A DNA stretch of 64,000 nucleotides from Streptomyces sp. NBC_01428 (GCF_036231965.1 NZ_CP109499.1:5580001-5644000), one strand, 5' to 3'. Counted from the stretch's first letter, positions 20,001 through 28,937 are shown. Program-made: numbers and translations. Notes: generated from the letters alone by a model not told the origin.

Positions 20001-22008
20001 CTACGACCACAAGAAGATGGGCATCACCGCCCGCGGCGCCTGGGAGTCCGTCAAGCGGCACTTCCGGGAGCTGGGCGTCGACACCCAGTCGCAGGACTTC
20101 ACCGTGGTCGGTGTCGGCGACATGTCCGGTGACGTGTTCGGCAACGGCATGCTGCTCTCCGAGCACATCCGCCTGGTCGCCGCGTTCGACCACCGGCACA
20201 TCTTCATCGACCCGGACCCGGTCGCGGAGACCTCGTACGCCGAGCGCCGCCGGCTGTTCGAACTGCCGCGCTCCTCGTGGGCGGACTACGACACCGGCCT
20301 CATCTCGGCCGGCGGCGGGGTCTTCCCGCGCAGCGCCAAGGCCATCCCGGTCAACGCGCACATCCGCGAGGCCCTCGGCATCGAGTCGAAGGTCGCGAAG
20401 ATGACGCCGGCCGACCTGATGCGGGCGATCCTCCAGGCACCCGTCGACCTGCTGTGGAACGGCGGCATCGGCACGTACGTGAAGTCGTCCGCCGAAACGA
20501 ACGCCGAGGTCGGCGACAAGGCGAACGACGCGATCCGTGTCGACGGCGCCGAACTGCGCGTCAAGGTCGTCGGCGAGGGCGGCAACCTGGGCCTGACCCA
20601 GCTCGGCCGCATCGAGTTCGCGCAGACCGGCGGCAAGATCAACACCGACGCCATCGACAACAGCGCGGGCGTGGACACCTCGGACCACGAGGTGAACATC
20701 AAGATCCTGCTCAACGCGGTGGTGGCCAACGGCGATCTGACCGTCAAGCAGCGCAACAAGCTGCTCGCCGAGATGACCGACGAGGTCGGCGCCCTGGTGC
20801 TGCGCAACAACTACGCGCAGAACACGGCGATCGCCAACGCGCTGGCCCAGTCCCCGAGCATGCTCCACGCCCAGCAGCGCTTCATGCGCCACCTGGTCCG
20901 CGAGGGGCACCTCGACCGGGCCCTGGAGTTCCTGCCCAGCGAGCGGCAGATCCGTGAGCGGCTCACCGCGGGCCAGGGTCTGACCGGTCCGGAGACGGCC
21001 GTCCTCCTCGCGTACACGAAGATCACGGTCTCCACGGACCTGCTCGCCACCTCGCTGCCCGACGACCCGTACCTGCAGAGCCTGCTGCACGCGTACTTCC
21101 CGACGGCGCTGCGCGACCGGTTCCGCGAGCAGATCGAGGGCCACGCGCTGAGCCGCGAGATCGTGACGACCGTCCTGGTCAACGACACGGTCAACACGGG
21201 CGGCACGAGCTTCCTGCACCGGCTGCGCGAGGAGACGGGTGCCTCGCTGGAGGAGATCGTCCGGGCGCAGACCGCGGCCCGCGCGATCTTCAACTCCAGC
21301 GCGGTGTGGGACGCGGTGGAGGCGCTCGACAATGTCGTCGCCGCCGACGTCCAGACCCGGATCAGGCTGCACTCGCGCCGGCTCGTGGAGCGCGGCACCC
21401 GCTGGCTGCTCAACAACCGGCCGCAGCCGCTCCAGCTCGCCGAGACGATCACGTTCTTCAGCGCGGGTGTCGAGCAGGTGTGGTCGGAGCTGCCCAAGCT
21501 GCTGCGCGGCGCGGACCTGGAGTGGTACCAGCAGATCTGCGACGAGCTGACGAACGCGGGGGTGCCGGACGAACTCGCCACGCGGGTGGCCGGGTTCTCC
21601 TCCGCCTTCCCGGCGCTCGACATCGTCTCGGTGGCCGACCGCACGGGCAAGGACCCGATGGCCGTCGCCGAGGTCTACTACGACCTCGCCGACCGGCTCG
21701 GCATCACGCAGCTCATGGACCGCATCATCGAGCTGCCGCGCGCCGACCGCTGGCAGTCCATGGCCCGCGCGTCGATCCGCGAGGACCTCTACGCGGCCCA
21801 CGCGGCACTCACCGCGGACGTGCTCGCGGTGGGCGACGGCACCTCCACGCCGGAGCAGCGCTTCGAGGCCTGGCAGGAGAAGAACGCGCCGATCCTCGGA
21901 CGCGCCCGCGCCACGCTGGAGGAGATCCGGGGTTCGGACTCGTTCGACCTCGCGAACCTGTCGGTGGCGATGCGGACGATGCGGACGCTGCTGCGCGCGC
22001 ACTCCTAG
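17068..22008 (+). CDS. gdh: NAD-dependent glutamate dehydrogenase, 180-kDa class
   Basis: Catalyses oxidative deamination of glutamate to 2-oxoglutarate with NAD, linking amino-acid catabolism to the TCA cycle. At 1646 residues it belongs to the large class first described in Streptomyces clavuligerus. The N-terminal third carries ACT-like regulatory regions, and the catalytic core is about 700-1200. The core has KVARGGLRWSDR and PVGAKGGFV, where Lys880 is the expected catalytic lysine, then GVGDMSGDVFGNGMLLS of the nucleotide-binding domain. ATG 17068 is preceded by GGAG/GAGGA. It is flanked by a long leader and two terminators, so it is monocistronic. Confidence 0.97.
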   Translation: MQTKLDEAKAELLERAARVAENSPVGGHLPTGTTDEGTPDRDTVLAFLQRYYLHTAPEDLSDRDPVDVFGAAFSHYRLAENRPQGTANVRVHTPTVEENGWTCSHSVVEVVTDDMPFLVDSVTNELSRQSRGIHVVIHPQFVVRRDLTGKLIEVLPTRPSAEDLPHDAHVESWIHVEIDRETDRADLKQITADLLRVLSDVREAVEDWEKMRDAALRIADELPAEPAADDLREQEVEEARELLRWLSGDHFTFLGYREYQLRDDDSLTAVPGTGLGILRSDPQHGDEDSHPVSPSFERLPADARAKAREHKLLVLTKANSRATVHRPSYLDYVGVKKFDENGEVVGERRFLGLFSSAAYTESVRRVPVVRRKVEEVLRGAGFSPNSHDGRDLLQILETYPRDELFQTPADELRAIVTSVLYLQERRRLRLYLRQDEYGRYYSALVYLPRDRYTTGVRLRIIDILKEELNGTSVDFTAWNTESILSRLHFVVRVEPGTELAQLSDADKDRIEARLVEAARSWADGFGEALTAECGEERAAELLRHYGNAFPEGYKADHSPRSAVADLVHLQTLGQEQSKDFALSLYEPVGAAPGERRFKIYRTGEQVSLSAVLPALNRMGVEVTDERPYELRCSDRTTAWIYDFGLRLPKSPNGNGDYLGDDGRERFQEAFAATWTGQAENDGFNALVLSAGLNWRQSMVLRAYAKYLRQAGSTFSQDYMEDTLRNNVHTTRLLVSLFEARMSPERQRAGVELTDALLEELDAALDQVASLDEDRILRSFLHLIKATLRTNFFQKTAEGTPHAYVSMKFDPTAIPDLPAPRPAFEIWVYSPRVEGVHLRFGKVARGGLRWSDRREDFRTEILGLVKAQMVKNTVIVPVGAKGGFVAKQLPDPSADRDAWLAEGIRSYRTFISALLDITDNLVAGEIVPPADVVRHDEDDTYLVVAADKGTATFSDIANEVAESYDFWLGDAFASGGSAGYDHKKMGITARGAWESVKRHFRELGVDTQSQDFTVVGVGDMSGDVFGNGMLLSEHIRLVAAFDHRHIFIDPDPVAETSYAERRRLFELPRSSWADYDTGLISAGGGVFPRSAKAIPVNAHIREALGIESKVAKMTPADLMRAILQAPVDLLWNGGIGTYVKSSAETNAEVGDKANDAIRVDGAELRVKVVGEGGNLGLTQLGRIEFAQTGGKINTDAIDNSAGVDTSDHEVNIKILLNAVVANGDLTVKQRNKLLAEMTDEVGALVLRNNYAQNTAIANALAQSPSMLHAQQRFMRHLVREGHLDRALEFLPSERQIRERLTAGQGLTGPETAVLLAYTKITVSTDLLATSLPDDPYLQSLLHAYFPTALRDRFREQIEGHALSREIVTTVLVNDTVNTGGTSFLHRLREETGASLEEIVRAQTAARAIFNSSAVWDAVEALDNVVAADVQTRIRLHSRRLVERGTRWLLNNRPQPLQLAETITFFSAGVEQVWSELPKLLRGADLEWYQQICDELTNAGVPDELATRVAGFSSAFPALDIVSVADRTGKDPMAVAEVYYDLADRLGITQLMDRIIELPRADRWQSMARASIREDLYAAHAALTADVLAVGDGTSTPEQRFEAWQEKNAPILGRARATLEEIRGSDSFDLANLSVAMRTMRTLLRAHS

Positions 22009-22015
22009 GCGGTAC

Positions 22016-22064
22016 GCCGACGGGGGCGTCCCGGGCCTTCAGGGTCCGGGGCGCCCCCGTCGGC
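22016..22064 (+). terminator. First terminator after glutamate dehydrogenase
   Basis: GCCGACGGGGGCG (22016-22028) pairs perfectly with 22052-22064, with further partial pairing inside, starting 7 bases after the stop. Confidence 0.7.
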
Positions 22065-22100
22065 ATGAGGCGTGACGCGTCGCGAGGTGCGTCGCCCCGG

Positions 22101-22138
22101 GCGCGGTGCCCCGGTCCTCCCGGACCGGGGCACCGCGC
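22101..22138 (+). terminator. Second, stronger terminator
   Basis: A perfect 17-bp stem (22101-22117 with 22122-22138) closes a TCCC loop and is followed by CTTTCCCTT. Two terminators in tandem insulate the polymer region from glutamate dehydrogenase transcription. Confidence 0.85.
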
Positions 22139-22187
22139 CTTTCCCTTGCCCGCCTCCGGTCGTTCTCCTGCGAAACCCCGGCTCGCA

Positions 22188-22208
22188 ATTTACCTATACC
22201 TGGTAAAT
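22188..22208. promoter_or_regulatory. Perfect dyad in an A/T-rich island upstream of gtrA-like gene
   Basis: ATTTACC-tatacct-GGTAAAT is a perfect 7-7-7 inverted repeat. It lies in an A/T-rich stretch (about 22187-22228) unlike the surrounding DNA, 84 bases before the GtrA-family start. TTGACT follows at 22216-22221, but I could not pair it with a -10. Likely an operator; the binding protein is unknown. Confidence 0.5.
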
Positions 22209-22291
22209 AAGACATTTGACTTAAGGTTGGCTCGATCGACCGCTCGACCACCAGCTCGACCGACGGACAGACGCGTGGAGGACCCGGACCC

Positions 22292-22795
22292 GTGACAGTG
22301 CACCTCTCCGAGAGGCGGGCCCCCACCGCGGCCGCGCCCGTCATCCGCCCCCGGCGTCCCGGGGTCGTCGCGAAGGCCCCCCGGGTCCGCCGGCTGGCCA
22401 TGGAACTGGCCCGCTTCTCGGTCGTCGGCGGCAGTGGCGTCGCCGTCAACGTCCTCTTCTTCAACCTGGCGCTCCACGGGCTGGGCTGGGCGCCGATGAC
22501 CGCCACCGTGATCGCCAGCTGTGTCGCCATGGGCACGAACTACCTCGGCTTCCGCTTCTTCGCGTACCGGGACCGGGCCTCACGCACCCGCGGCCAGATC
22601 GCCCTCTTCTTCGCGTTCAGCGGGCTCGGCGTCCTCATGGAGAGCGCGCTGTTCTATCTCGGCTACCACGGCCTCGGGATGAGCGGCTCGCTCGGGTCGA
22701 ACATCGCCAAGGTGCTGTCCATCGTGCTGGCCTCGGCGTTCCGGTTCGTCGTCTACCGCACCTGGGTCTTCCAACACTCGAAGAGCGGACGATAA
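22292..22795 (+). CDS. GtrA family membrane protein
   Basis: A 167-residue inner-membrane protein with four predicted helices (about 40-60, 66-90, 103-122 and 131-153). The GtrA family is thought to flip or help transfer polyprenyl-phosphate-linked sugars. RFSVVGGSGVAVNVLFF and NYLGFRFFAYRD are typical family segments, and the C-terminal RFVVYRTWVF matches the usual last helix. GTG 22292 has GGAGG at 22277-22281. It opens the surface-polymer region and lies 37 bases before the bifunctional glycosyltransferase, probably co-transcribed, consistent with supplying a lipid-linked sugar. Confidence 0.9.
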   Translation: MTVHLSERRAPTAAAPVIRPRRPGVVAKAPRVRRLAMELARFSVVGGSGVAVNVLFFNLALHGLGWAPMTATVIASCVAMGTNYLGFRFFAYRDRASRTRGQIALFFAFSGLGVLMESALFYLGYHGLGMSGSLGSNIAKVLSIVLASAFRFVVYRTWVFQHSKSGR

Positions 22796-22832
22796 CGACC
22801 CATAACGCGCAAAGGTACCTACGATCAGTAGG

Positions 22833-25799
22833 ATGAACGTGGAACAGCAGCGCCCGTCCGCCGCGCACGCGACCGAGCCGGCCGGACCCGGTGACGCGTC
22901 CGACGCGCCCCTTCCCGCGGCCGCCGGGCAGTGGGCAGCGTCCGGGCGGACCGCACCGGCCGTCTCCGTGGTCGTCATCGTCTACAACGACGCCGGCCGG
23001 CTGCCCACGGCGGTCCGCTCCGTACTGGACCAGACGCTGCGCGCCGTCGAGGTCGTCATCGTCGACGACCGGAGCACCGACGACTCGTACGACGTGGCGC
23101 GCGGACTGGCCGCAGCCCACCCCGGCCGGGTCCGCGCCTGCCGGCTGCCCGAGAACAGCGGCGGCTGCGGCGCCCCCCGCAACCGCGGCATCACCGAGGC
23201 CCGCGGCGACTTCGTGGTCTTCCTCGACAGCGACGACGTCCTGGAGCGCAACGCCTGCCGCAACATGCTGGAGGCCGCCGAGACCACCGGCGCCGACCTC
23301 GTCTCGGGGCTGTGCGTGCGCGTGCACGTCGACTCGCGCACGGGCAAGGAGGTCAAGTGGTACCCCTGGCTGTACGAGCGCACCCGCACGCTGGAGTCGA
23401 TCTCCGAGCTGCCCGACCTGATGGTCTTCGACACCCTGTCGACGAACAAGTGCTACCGCCGGCGCTTCCTGCTCGACGAGGGACTGCGCTTCCCCGTCGG
23501 CATCCACTACGAGGACCTGCTCTTCTCCGCCCAGGCGTACGCCTCGGCCCGCCGCATCACCCTCATCCCCAACCGGGTGTACGACTGGCGAGTCGCGGAC
23601 AAGGCGGCGGCGAAGTCCATCAGCAACCGGCGTGACGAGATCGCCAACTTCGCGCACCGCATGGAGATCCACCGGCGCGTCGACCGGCTGCTCGCCGACA
23701 AGGGCCTGCTGGAGCTGAAGTTCGCCAAGGACGTCAAGTTCCTCAAGCACGACCTCGTGCTGCACCTGCGCGAACTGCCCTTCCGGGACGCGGCCTACCG
23801 CGAGGAGTTCGCCGCCATCGCCCGGCAGTACCTGGAGTCGATCGACCGCGCCGCCTTCGACGAGGCCGAACCCATCCACGCCGTCTGCGCGTACCTCCTC
23901 CAGGTCAGCGACTGGGACAACCTGCTGCCCGCCGTGGACACCCTCGCCAACCGCGACAAGATCTCCTCGCCGCTCGTCGAACGCGACGGCCGCGTGTACT
24001 GGTGCGCCGAGCACCTCGACGACCCCTTCGGCCGCCACGTCCTGGACGTCACCGACCTCGGGTACCACGCCCGGCCCGTCGAGAAGATGTTCCTGCGCGA
24101 CGAACTGACCTCCTACGAGCAGGGTCCCGGCGGTACCGTCCGGCTCGCCGGGCGCGTGACCAACCCGCTCGGGGTCGTTCCGCCGGACGCCCGGCTCACC
24201 GCCGAGCTGGAGTTCTACGCCCGGCGGCGCGGTGTGCGCTTTTGGACGTTCCGCTTCCCCGTGGCCCGGGTGTGGCACGCCGGCACCACCATCGCCTGGG
24301 AGGGCTCGGCGGACCTCACGGCCGTGCGCCCGCTCGGCGTCGTGGACACCGTCTGGGACGTACGGCTGCACCTCGACGTCGACGGAGTGCGCACCACCAC
24401 ACGCCTCACCGCCGCCGAACCCGGCCTGATCGCCGGCCGGTCGCCCGTCCGGCCCCGGCTCACCCGGCTCGTCGCCGACCGGTTCGAGCCGGTCGTCTCC
24501 ACACGCGGACACCTGTCCTACCGGCTGGTCCCGGACAAGAGGGCGAACGCCCTCGTGCAGCGCGGTGTGCACGGCCGTCCCGGGGCGCTCGCCAAGTCGG
24601 GCTACCGCAGGGCGCGTTCGCTGCGCAAGGACCTCACCTCCGGACCGGCCAAGATCCGCCTCTACCACGAGGTGTTCAGCCGGCTGCCCGTCCGCCGCCG
24701 CCTCGTCGTCTTCGAGAGCCACCTGGGCCGCCAGTACAGCGACAGCCCCCGCGCCCTCTACGAGGAGATGCGCCGCCAGGGCCTGGAGTTCGACGCGGTC
24801 TGGTCCTACGCGGGCCGGCCCGACGGATTCCCGGACGACGCCACCCTCGTGCACCGCTGGTCGCTGCCCTACCTGCGGGCGCTCGCGCGGGCCGAGTTCT
24901 GGGTCGACAACCAGAGCTATCCGCTCAAGCTCACCAAGCGGCCCGCGACCACCTACCTCCAGACCTGGCACGGGTCCGCCCTCAAGCGGATGGGCTTCGA
25001 CGAACCGGAGTGGAAGCTCAAGTCGCGGACGGCGCAGGACGTGCAGCAGCGCACCCTGGACCGCTTCGACCGGTTCCTGATCCGCTCCGAGCACGACGTA
25101 CGCACCCTCGCGCGGGCCTTCCGGCTCCAGGAGCGGACCCTGCTGCGGGTCGGCTATCCGCGCAACGACGAACTCGTGCGGGCGCGGACGGCGGAGCAGG
25201 CGGGCGGAACGCGGGAACGCGGTCCGCTGGCAGCGGAGTTGGGCATCCCCGAGGACAAGCAGATCCTGCTGTACGCCCCGACGTTCCGGAACCGGGGCAG
25301 CGGGCAGAAGCGGTTCGAGCTGCCCTTCGACGTGGAACGCTTCGCCGACACCTTCGGCGACCGCTACGTCCTGCTGGTCCGCTCCCACTACCTCAACCAC
25401 GTCGTGCTGCCGCCGTCCGTGCGCGGGCGCGTCATCGACGTCAGCGCGCGGCACGACATGACCCCGCTCCTCGCGCTGGCCGACGGACTGATCACCGACT
25501 ACTCGTCGGTGATGTTCGACTACGCCCTCCTCGACCGGCCGATGTTCTTCTTCGTCCACGACTACGAGGAGTACGTGCACGAGGGCCGCGGCACCTACTT
25601 CGACCTGCTGGAGCGCGCTCCCGGACCCGTCGTGCGCACCGAGGACGAACTCCACGTCGTCCTCGGCTCGCTGGAGGAACAGAGCGTCAAGTACGCCCCG
25701 AAGCGCGAGCAGTTCACGGCCGAGTTCGGCGAGTACGACCAGGGGACCGCGTCCCGCGACATCGTCGAGCAGTTCTTCGCGCACTGGAGGCGTGGATGA
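22833..25799 (+). CDS. Bifunctional GT-A glycosyltransferase / CDP-glycerol:polyol-phosphate transferase (TagF-like)
   Basis: A 988-residue membrane-associated enzyme predicted to build a teichoic-acid-type polymer. Residues about 44-250 are a GT2 domain (VVVIVYNDAGRLP; the metal/sugar-binding FLDSDDVLERN). A central region (about 350-620) contains beta-rich segments. About 640-985 is the Glyphos_transf domain: TWHGSALKRMG with the catalytic-type His near 711, YAPTFRNRG, and ITDYSSVMFDYALLDRP near 888. Its GT2 domain shares the NSGGCG-PRN segment with the 31770-33374 protein, setting these two apart from the 40378-47182 trio. The stop overlaps the next ATG (ATGA). The donor could be CDP-glycerol or another CDP-polyol. 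Confidence 0.9.
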   Translation: MNVEQQRPSAAHATEPAGPGDASDAPLPAAAGQWAASGRTAPAVSVVVIVYNDAGRLPTAVRSVLDQTLRAVEVVIVDDRSTDDSYDVARGLAAAHPGRVRACRLPENSGGCGAPRNRGITEARGDFVVFLDSDDVLERNACRNMLEAAETTGADLVSGLCVRVHVDSRTGKEVKWYPWLYERTRTLESISELPDLMVFDTLSTNKCYRRRFLLDEGLRFPVGIHYEDLLFSAQAYASARRITLIPNRVYDWRVADKAAAKSISNRRDEIANFAHRMEIHRRVDRLLADKGLLELKFAKDVKFLKHDLVLHLRELPFRDAAYREEFAAIARQYLESIDRAAFDEAEPIHAVCAYLLQVSDWDNLLPAVDTLANRDKISSPLVERDGRVYWCAEHLDDPFGRHVLDVTDLGYHARPVEKMFLRDELTSYEQGPGGTVRLAGRVTNPLGVVPPDARLTAELEFYARRRGVRFWTFRFPVARVWHAGTTIAWEGSADLTAVRPLGVVDTVWDVRLHLDVDGVRTTTRLTAAEPGLIAGRSPVRPRLTRLVADRFEPVVSTRGHLSYRLVPDKRANALVQRGVHGRPGALAKSGYRRARSLRKDLTSGPAKIRLYHEVFSRLPVRRRLVVFESHLGRQYSDSPRALYEEMRRQGLEFDAVWSYAGRPDGFPDDATLVHRWSLPYLRALARAEFWVDNQSYPLKLTKRPATTYLQTWHGSALKRMGFDEPEWKLKSRTAQDVQQRTLDRFDRFLIRSEHDVRTLARAFRLQERTLLRVGYPRNDELVRARTAEQAGGTRERGPLAAELGIPEDKQILLYAPTFRNRGSGQKRFELPFDVERFADTFGDRYVLLVRSHYLNHVVLPPSVRGRVIDVSARHDMTPLLALADGLITDYSSVMFDYALLDRPMFFFVHDYEEYVHEGRGTYFDLLERAPGPVVRTEDELHVVLGSLEEQSVKYAPKREQFTAEFGEYDQGTASRDIVEQFFAHWRRG

Positions 25800-26947
25800 C
25801 CGACCACCCGCAGCGGGACATCTTCTTCGTCTCCAACAGCGTCGACGAACTCGGCGGGGTGACCAGCTGGTCGCACCAGATGGCCCGCCTCTTCACGGAA
25901 CGCGGGCACCGCGTGCACGTCATCGGGATCACCGACCCCGACGTCCCCCAGGAGCTGGGCGAACTCCCGTATCCGACCACGACGTTGTACGACGTCCGGC
26001 CGCCGCGGGTGCGGTCGGCGCGCGGGCTGCGCGGGCGGATCGACGTCGTCGAGCACCGGCGGCGCGCCGAGCGGGCGGCCGGGATGCGGGAACAGGCGGA
26101 CCGGCTGACCGGGCTGCTGCGGGCGGCGCGGCCCGGCGGCGTCGTCATCGTCACCCAGGTGTGGGCCATGGAGTGGGTGGAACTCGCCGACACCGACGGC
26201 CTGACCGTCATCGGCATGAGCCACGAGTCCTTCGCCTACTCCCGGTCGACCTCGCGCTTCCGGCGGGTCCTGAAGCACTACGAGGACGTCGACCGGATGC
26301 TCGCGCTCACCCGGGAGGACGCCGACCTGTGGATCAGGCAGGGCCTGAACAACGCGTCCTTCATGCCGAACCCGCTGCCGTTCATGCCCGAGGTGCCCTC
26401 GCCGCGCACCGAGAACGTCGTCGTCAGCATCGGCCGCCTGCACGACCAGAAGGGCATCGACATGCTGCTCGACGCCTGGTCGGAGACGGCACCGCTGCAC
26501 CCGGACTGGCGGCTGCGGATCTACGGTTCGGGGGAGGACGAGGAGATCCTCAAGAAGCAGTGCACGGCCCTCGGGCTGGACGACTCGGTCGACTGGATGG
26601 GCCGGACGAACGACGTGCCCGGCGCGCTGCGCGGCGGCTCGGTGTTCGTGCTCTCCTCGCGGGGCGAGGGGTTCCCGCTCGCCGTCATGGAGGCGATGGC
26701 CGCCGGTGTCCCGTGTGCCGCCTTCGACTGCGCGCCCGGCGTCCACGAGATCATCCGGGACGGCGAGGACGGCCTCCTCGCGGCCCTCGGCAACACCGGC
26801 GAACTGGCCCGCCGTCTGGACACGTTGATGTCCGACAAGGCCCTGCGGGACGCTATGGGCGAGGCCGCGCGCGTGAACGTCCAGCGCTTCACGACCGATG
26901 CGGTCGTCCGTGGCTGGGAGGAACTGTTCGCGTTCCTGGAGCGCTGA
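25796..26947 (+). CDS. GT4 family glycosyltransferase
   Basis: A 383-residue GT-B fold enzyme, presumably at the cytoplasmic face of the membrane. The N-terminal half has the acceptor-side SVDELGGVTSWSHQMAR. The C-terminal half has VVSIGRLHDQKGIDMLLDAW and the EX7E-type donor loop SSRGEGFPLAVMEAMAAG, typical of GT4 enzymes using NDP-sugars. ATG 25796 overlaps the previous stop by three bases and has GGAGG at 25786-25790, so translation is coupled to the TagF-like enzyme. It probably adds a sugar to the polymer or its linkage unit; sugar identity is not visible. A bidirectional hairpin follows. Confidence 0.9.
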   Translation: MTDHPQRDIFFVSNSVDELGGVTSWSHQMARLFTERGHRVHVIGITDPDVPQELGELPYPTTTLYDVRPPRVRSARGLRGRIDVVEHRRRAERAAGMREQADRLTGLLRAARPGGVVIVTQVWAMEWVELADTDGLTVIGMSHESFAYSRSTSRFRRVLKHYEDVDRMLALTREDADLWIRQGLNNASFMPNPLPFMPEVPSPRTENVVVSIGRLHDQKGIDMLLDAWSETAPLHPDWRLRIYGSGEDEEILKKQCTALGLDDSVDWMGRTNDVPGALRGGSVFVLSSRGEGFPLAVMEAMAAGVPCAAFDCAPGVHEIIRDGEDGLLAALGNTGELARRLDTLMSDKALRDAMGEAARVNVQRFTTDAVVRGWEELFAFLER

Positions 26948-27016
26948 GCACCGAATCCGGAACGCACTGCGCCGGACACCGCATGCTGGCCGCCGAGGGG
27001 CGGGTCGCCGGACGAC

Positions 27017-27054
27017 GGACGGGACGCGGGGCTTCGACAGCCCGCGTCCCGTCC
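27017..27054. terminator. Bidirectional terminator
   Basis: A perfect 14-bp stem (27017-27030 with 27041-27054) and 10-base loop lie between the convergent GT4 and transporter ATPase genes. Confidence 0.75.
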
Positions 27055-27067
27055 GGTTCGGGTCCCG

Positions 27068-27919
27068 CTACTTGCCCGTGAACTTCTCGTACTCCTTGAG
27101 GACGTCCTCGGTGGGTCCGTCCATGCGCAGTTCGCCGCGCTCCAGCCACAGCACGCGGTCGCAGGTGTCGCGGATCGACTTGTTGTTGTGGCTGACGAGG
27201 AACACCGTGCCCGCGCTCTTGCGCAGTTCGCGGATACGGGCCTCCGAACGCCGCTGGAAGGAGCGGTCACCGGTGGCGAGCGCCTCGTCGATCATCAGGA
27301 CGTCGTGGTCCTTGGCCGCCGCGATGGAGAAGCGCAGCCGGGCCGCCATGCCGGAGGAGTAGGTCCGCATCGGCAGGGTGATGAAGTCGCCCTTCTCGTT
27401 GATGCCGGAGAAATCGACGATCTCCTGGTAGCGCTCCTTGACCTGCTCGCGGGACATGCCCATCGCGAGACCGCCGAGGTAGACGTTCCGCTCGCCGGTG
27501 AGGTCGTTCATCAGGGCCGCGTTCACGCCGAGCAGGGAGGGCTGGCCGTCCGTGTAGATCTTGCCGTTCTCCACGGGGAGCAGGCCCGCGACCGCCTTGA
27601 GCAGCGTGGACTTGCCGGAGCCGTTGGTGCCGATCAGGCCGATGGCCTCGCCCCGGTAGGCCGTGAACGACACGGACCTGACGGCGTGGACCTTGCGGAC
27701 GCCCGCGGCCTTCTCGGTCTGCTTGCGGCGCAGCATGCGGTTGAGGGCGGCGGTGGCGCTGCCGCGTCCGGCGCCGGTGCCGTTGACGCGGTAGACGATG
27801 TCGACGCTCTCGGCGATGACGGTGGGGATGCGTTCGGAGCCCGCTCCGGCCGCCGCCTCGGTGCCCTGCGGCGGGGCGTCCTGCGTCGCCTGCGTCTGCT
27901 GCGTGATGGTGTCAGCCAC
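27068..27919 (-). CDS. Teichoic-acid-type ABC exporter, ATP-binding subunit (TagH-like)
   Basis: A 283-residue cytoplasmic ATPase that energises export of a lipid-linked polysaccharide. Walker A is GTNGSGKST (97-105), the signature is TYSSGMAARLRF (186-197; the divergent SSGM form of the TagH/RfbB/Wzt family) and Walker B is VLMIDEAL (207-214), followed by the H-loop VSHN. The roughly 45-residue N-terminal extension is low complexity. There is no long C-terminal carbohydrate-binding domain, unlike Wzt of some gram-negatives. The start codon overlaps the permease stop by 8 bases, so the two form one operon. Confidence 0.93.
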   Translation of the reverse strand: MADTITQQTQATQDAPPQGTEAAAGAGSERIPTVIAESVDIVYRVNGTGAGRGSATAALNRMLRRKQTEKAAGVRKVHAVRSVSFTAYRGEAIGLIGTNGSGKSTLLKAVAGLLPVENGKIYTDGQPSLLGVNAALMNDLTGERNVYLGGLAMGMSREQVKERYQEIVDFSGINEKGDFITLPMRTYSSGMAARLRFSIAAAKDHDVLMIDEALATGDRSFQRRSEARIRELRKSAGTVFLVSHNNKSIRDTCDRVLWLERGELRMDGPTEDVLKEYEKFTGK

Positions 27920-28832
27920 GGCCGTAGGTCTCCTCAGCCTTCCAGAAGTAGATGAAGCCGCCGACGCCGGCGACGAGCGCCCAGCCCACCGCGAGCGCCC
28001 AGACGTGGTGCGGCAGCTGGTGCGCGTGGAAGCTGTCGATGAGGGCGAAGCGCATCAGGTCGATGTAGACGGCCGCCGGGTTGCTCTCCAGCAGGACCAT
28101 CGCCCAGTGCGGCAGCTTGTTGTTGCTGAGCACCTTGTCGATGCTCCACATGACACCCGAGACGTACATCCAGGTGCGCAGCAGGAACGGCATGAGCTGG
28201 GCGATGTCCGGGGTGCGGGCGCCCATCCGGGCCATGACCATCGCGACACCGGCGTTGAAGGTGAACTGGAGCACCAGCACCGGTACCGCGAGCAGCCACG
28301 AGGCGCTGACCGGCACTCCGAAGCAGAGCAGGATCACGACGAGCGCGGCCATCGAGAACAGCAGCTGCTGGAGCTGCTGGAGGGCGTAGGACACCGGGAG
28401 CGCGGCGCGCGGGAAGTGCAGGGCGCGGACCAGGCCGAGGCTGCCGGAGATCGCCCGGGTGCCCGCCATGATCGAGCTCTGCGTGAAGGTCCAGATGAAG
28501 ACGCCGGTGACCAGGAACGGGATGTAGTCCGGGACGCCGTGCTTGGTGCCGAGCAGGATGCCGAAGATGAAGTAGTAGACCGCCGCGTTCAGCAACGGGG
28601 TCATCACCTGCCAGACCTGGCCGAGCTTGGCCTGGCTGTACTGCGAGGTGAGCTTGGCGGTGGCGAACGCGGTGATGAAGTGGCGCCGCGCCCACAGCTG
28701 GCGGACGTACGCCGGCAGGCTCGGGCGGGCGCCGCTGACGGTGAGGCCGTACCGGGCGGCGAAGGCCGCGGCGTCGTCGGCGGGGGAGGCCGGTGCCGCC
28801 GTCGCGGGCGGGGTGTGGAGGACCTGGCTCAC
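27912..28832 (-). CDS. Teichoic-acid-type ABC exporter, permease subunit (TagG-like)
   Basis: A 306-residue ABC-2 type permease with about six membrane helices. The amphipathic LGQVWQVMTPLLNAAVYYFIFG motif (LGQVWQVMTPLL) leads into TM1, as in TagG and Wzm. An N-terminal Ala/Pro-rich cytoplasmic tail of about 40 residues precedes it. With the overlapping ATPase it should export the lipid-linked polymer assembled by the neighbouring enzymes. The promoter faces the TetR gene across a 156-base region that contains two copies of a 31-bp operator-like element, so the exporter is probably TetR-regulated. Confidence 0.93.
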   Translation of the reverse strand: MSQVLHTPPATAAPASPADDAAAFAARYGLTVSGARPSLPAYVRQLWARRHFITAFATAKLTSQYSQAKLGQVWQVMTPLLNAAVYYFIFGILLGTKHGVPDYIPFLVTGVFIWTFTQSSIMAGTRAISGSLGLVRALHFPRAALPVSYALQQLQQLLFSMAALVVILLCFGVPVSASWLLAVPVLVLQFTFNAGVAMVMARMGARTPDIAQLMPFLLRTWMYVSGVMWSIDKVLSNNKLPHWAMVLLESNPAAVYIDLMRFALIDSFHAHQLPHHVWALAVGWALVAGVGGFIYFWKAEETYGRG

Positions 28833-28906
28833 ATCCGTTGCTTTCGCTCGGGGGGTGGGGTGCGGGGCGTCCTGACCGTTTCGAGGACTGCTCTTTGCCG
28901 TTCTCT

Positions 28907-28937
28907 TACGTCGGGACGGGACCGTATCGTCGCAACG
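28907..28937. promoter_or_regulatory. Operator-like element A (TetR/exporter divergent region)
   Basis: First copy of a 31-bp element; 26 of 31 bases match element B, 47 bases away. The centre is CGGGACG-ggac-CGTATCG (28912-28929), a degenerate dyad. An additional half site ACCGTTTCG lies at 28875-28883, nearer the permease. Confidence 0.6.

Noticed and set aside
17152..22002. 1600-codon minus-strand open frame antisense to glutamate dehydrogenase
   Set aside because: A codon-bias mirror of the real gene, composed of Val/Arg/Leu/Gly low-complexity sequence.
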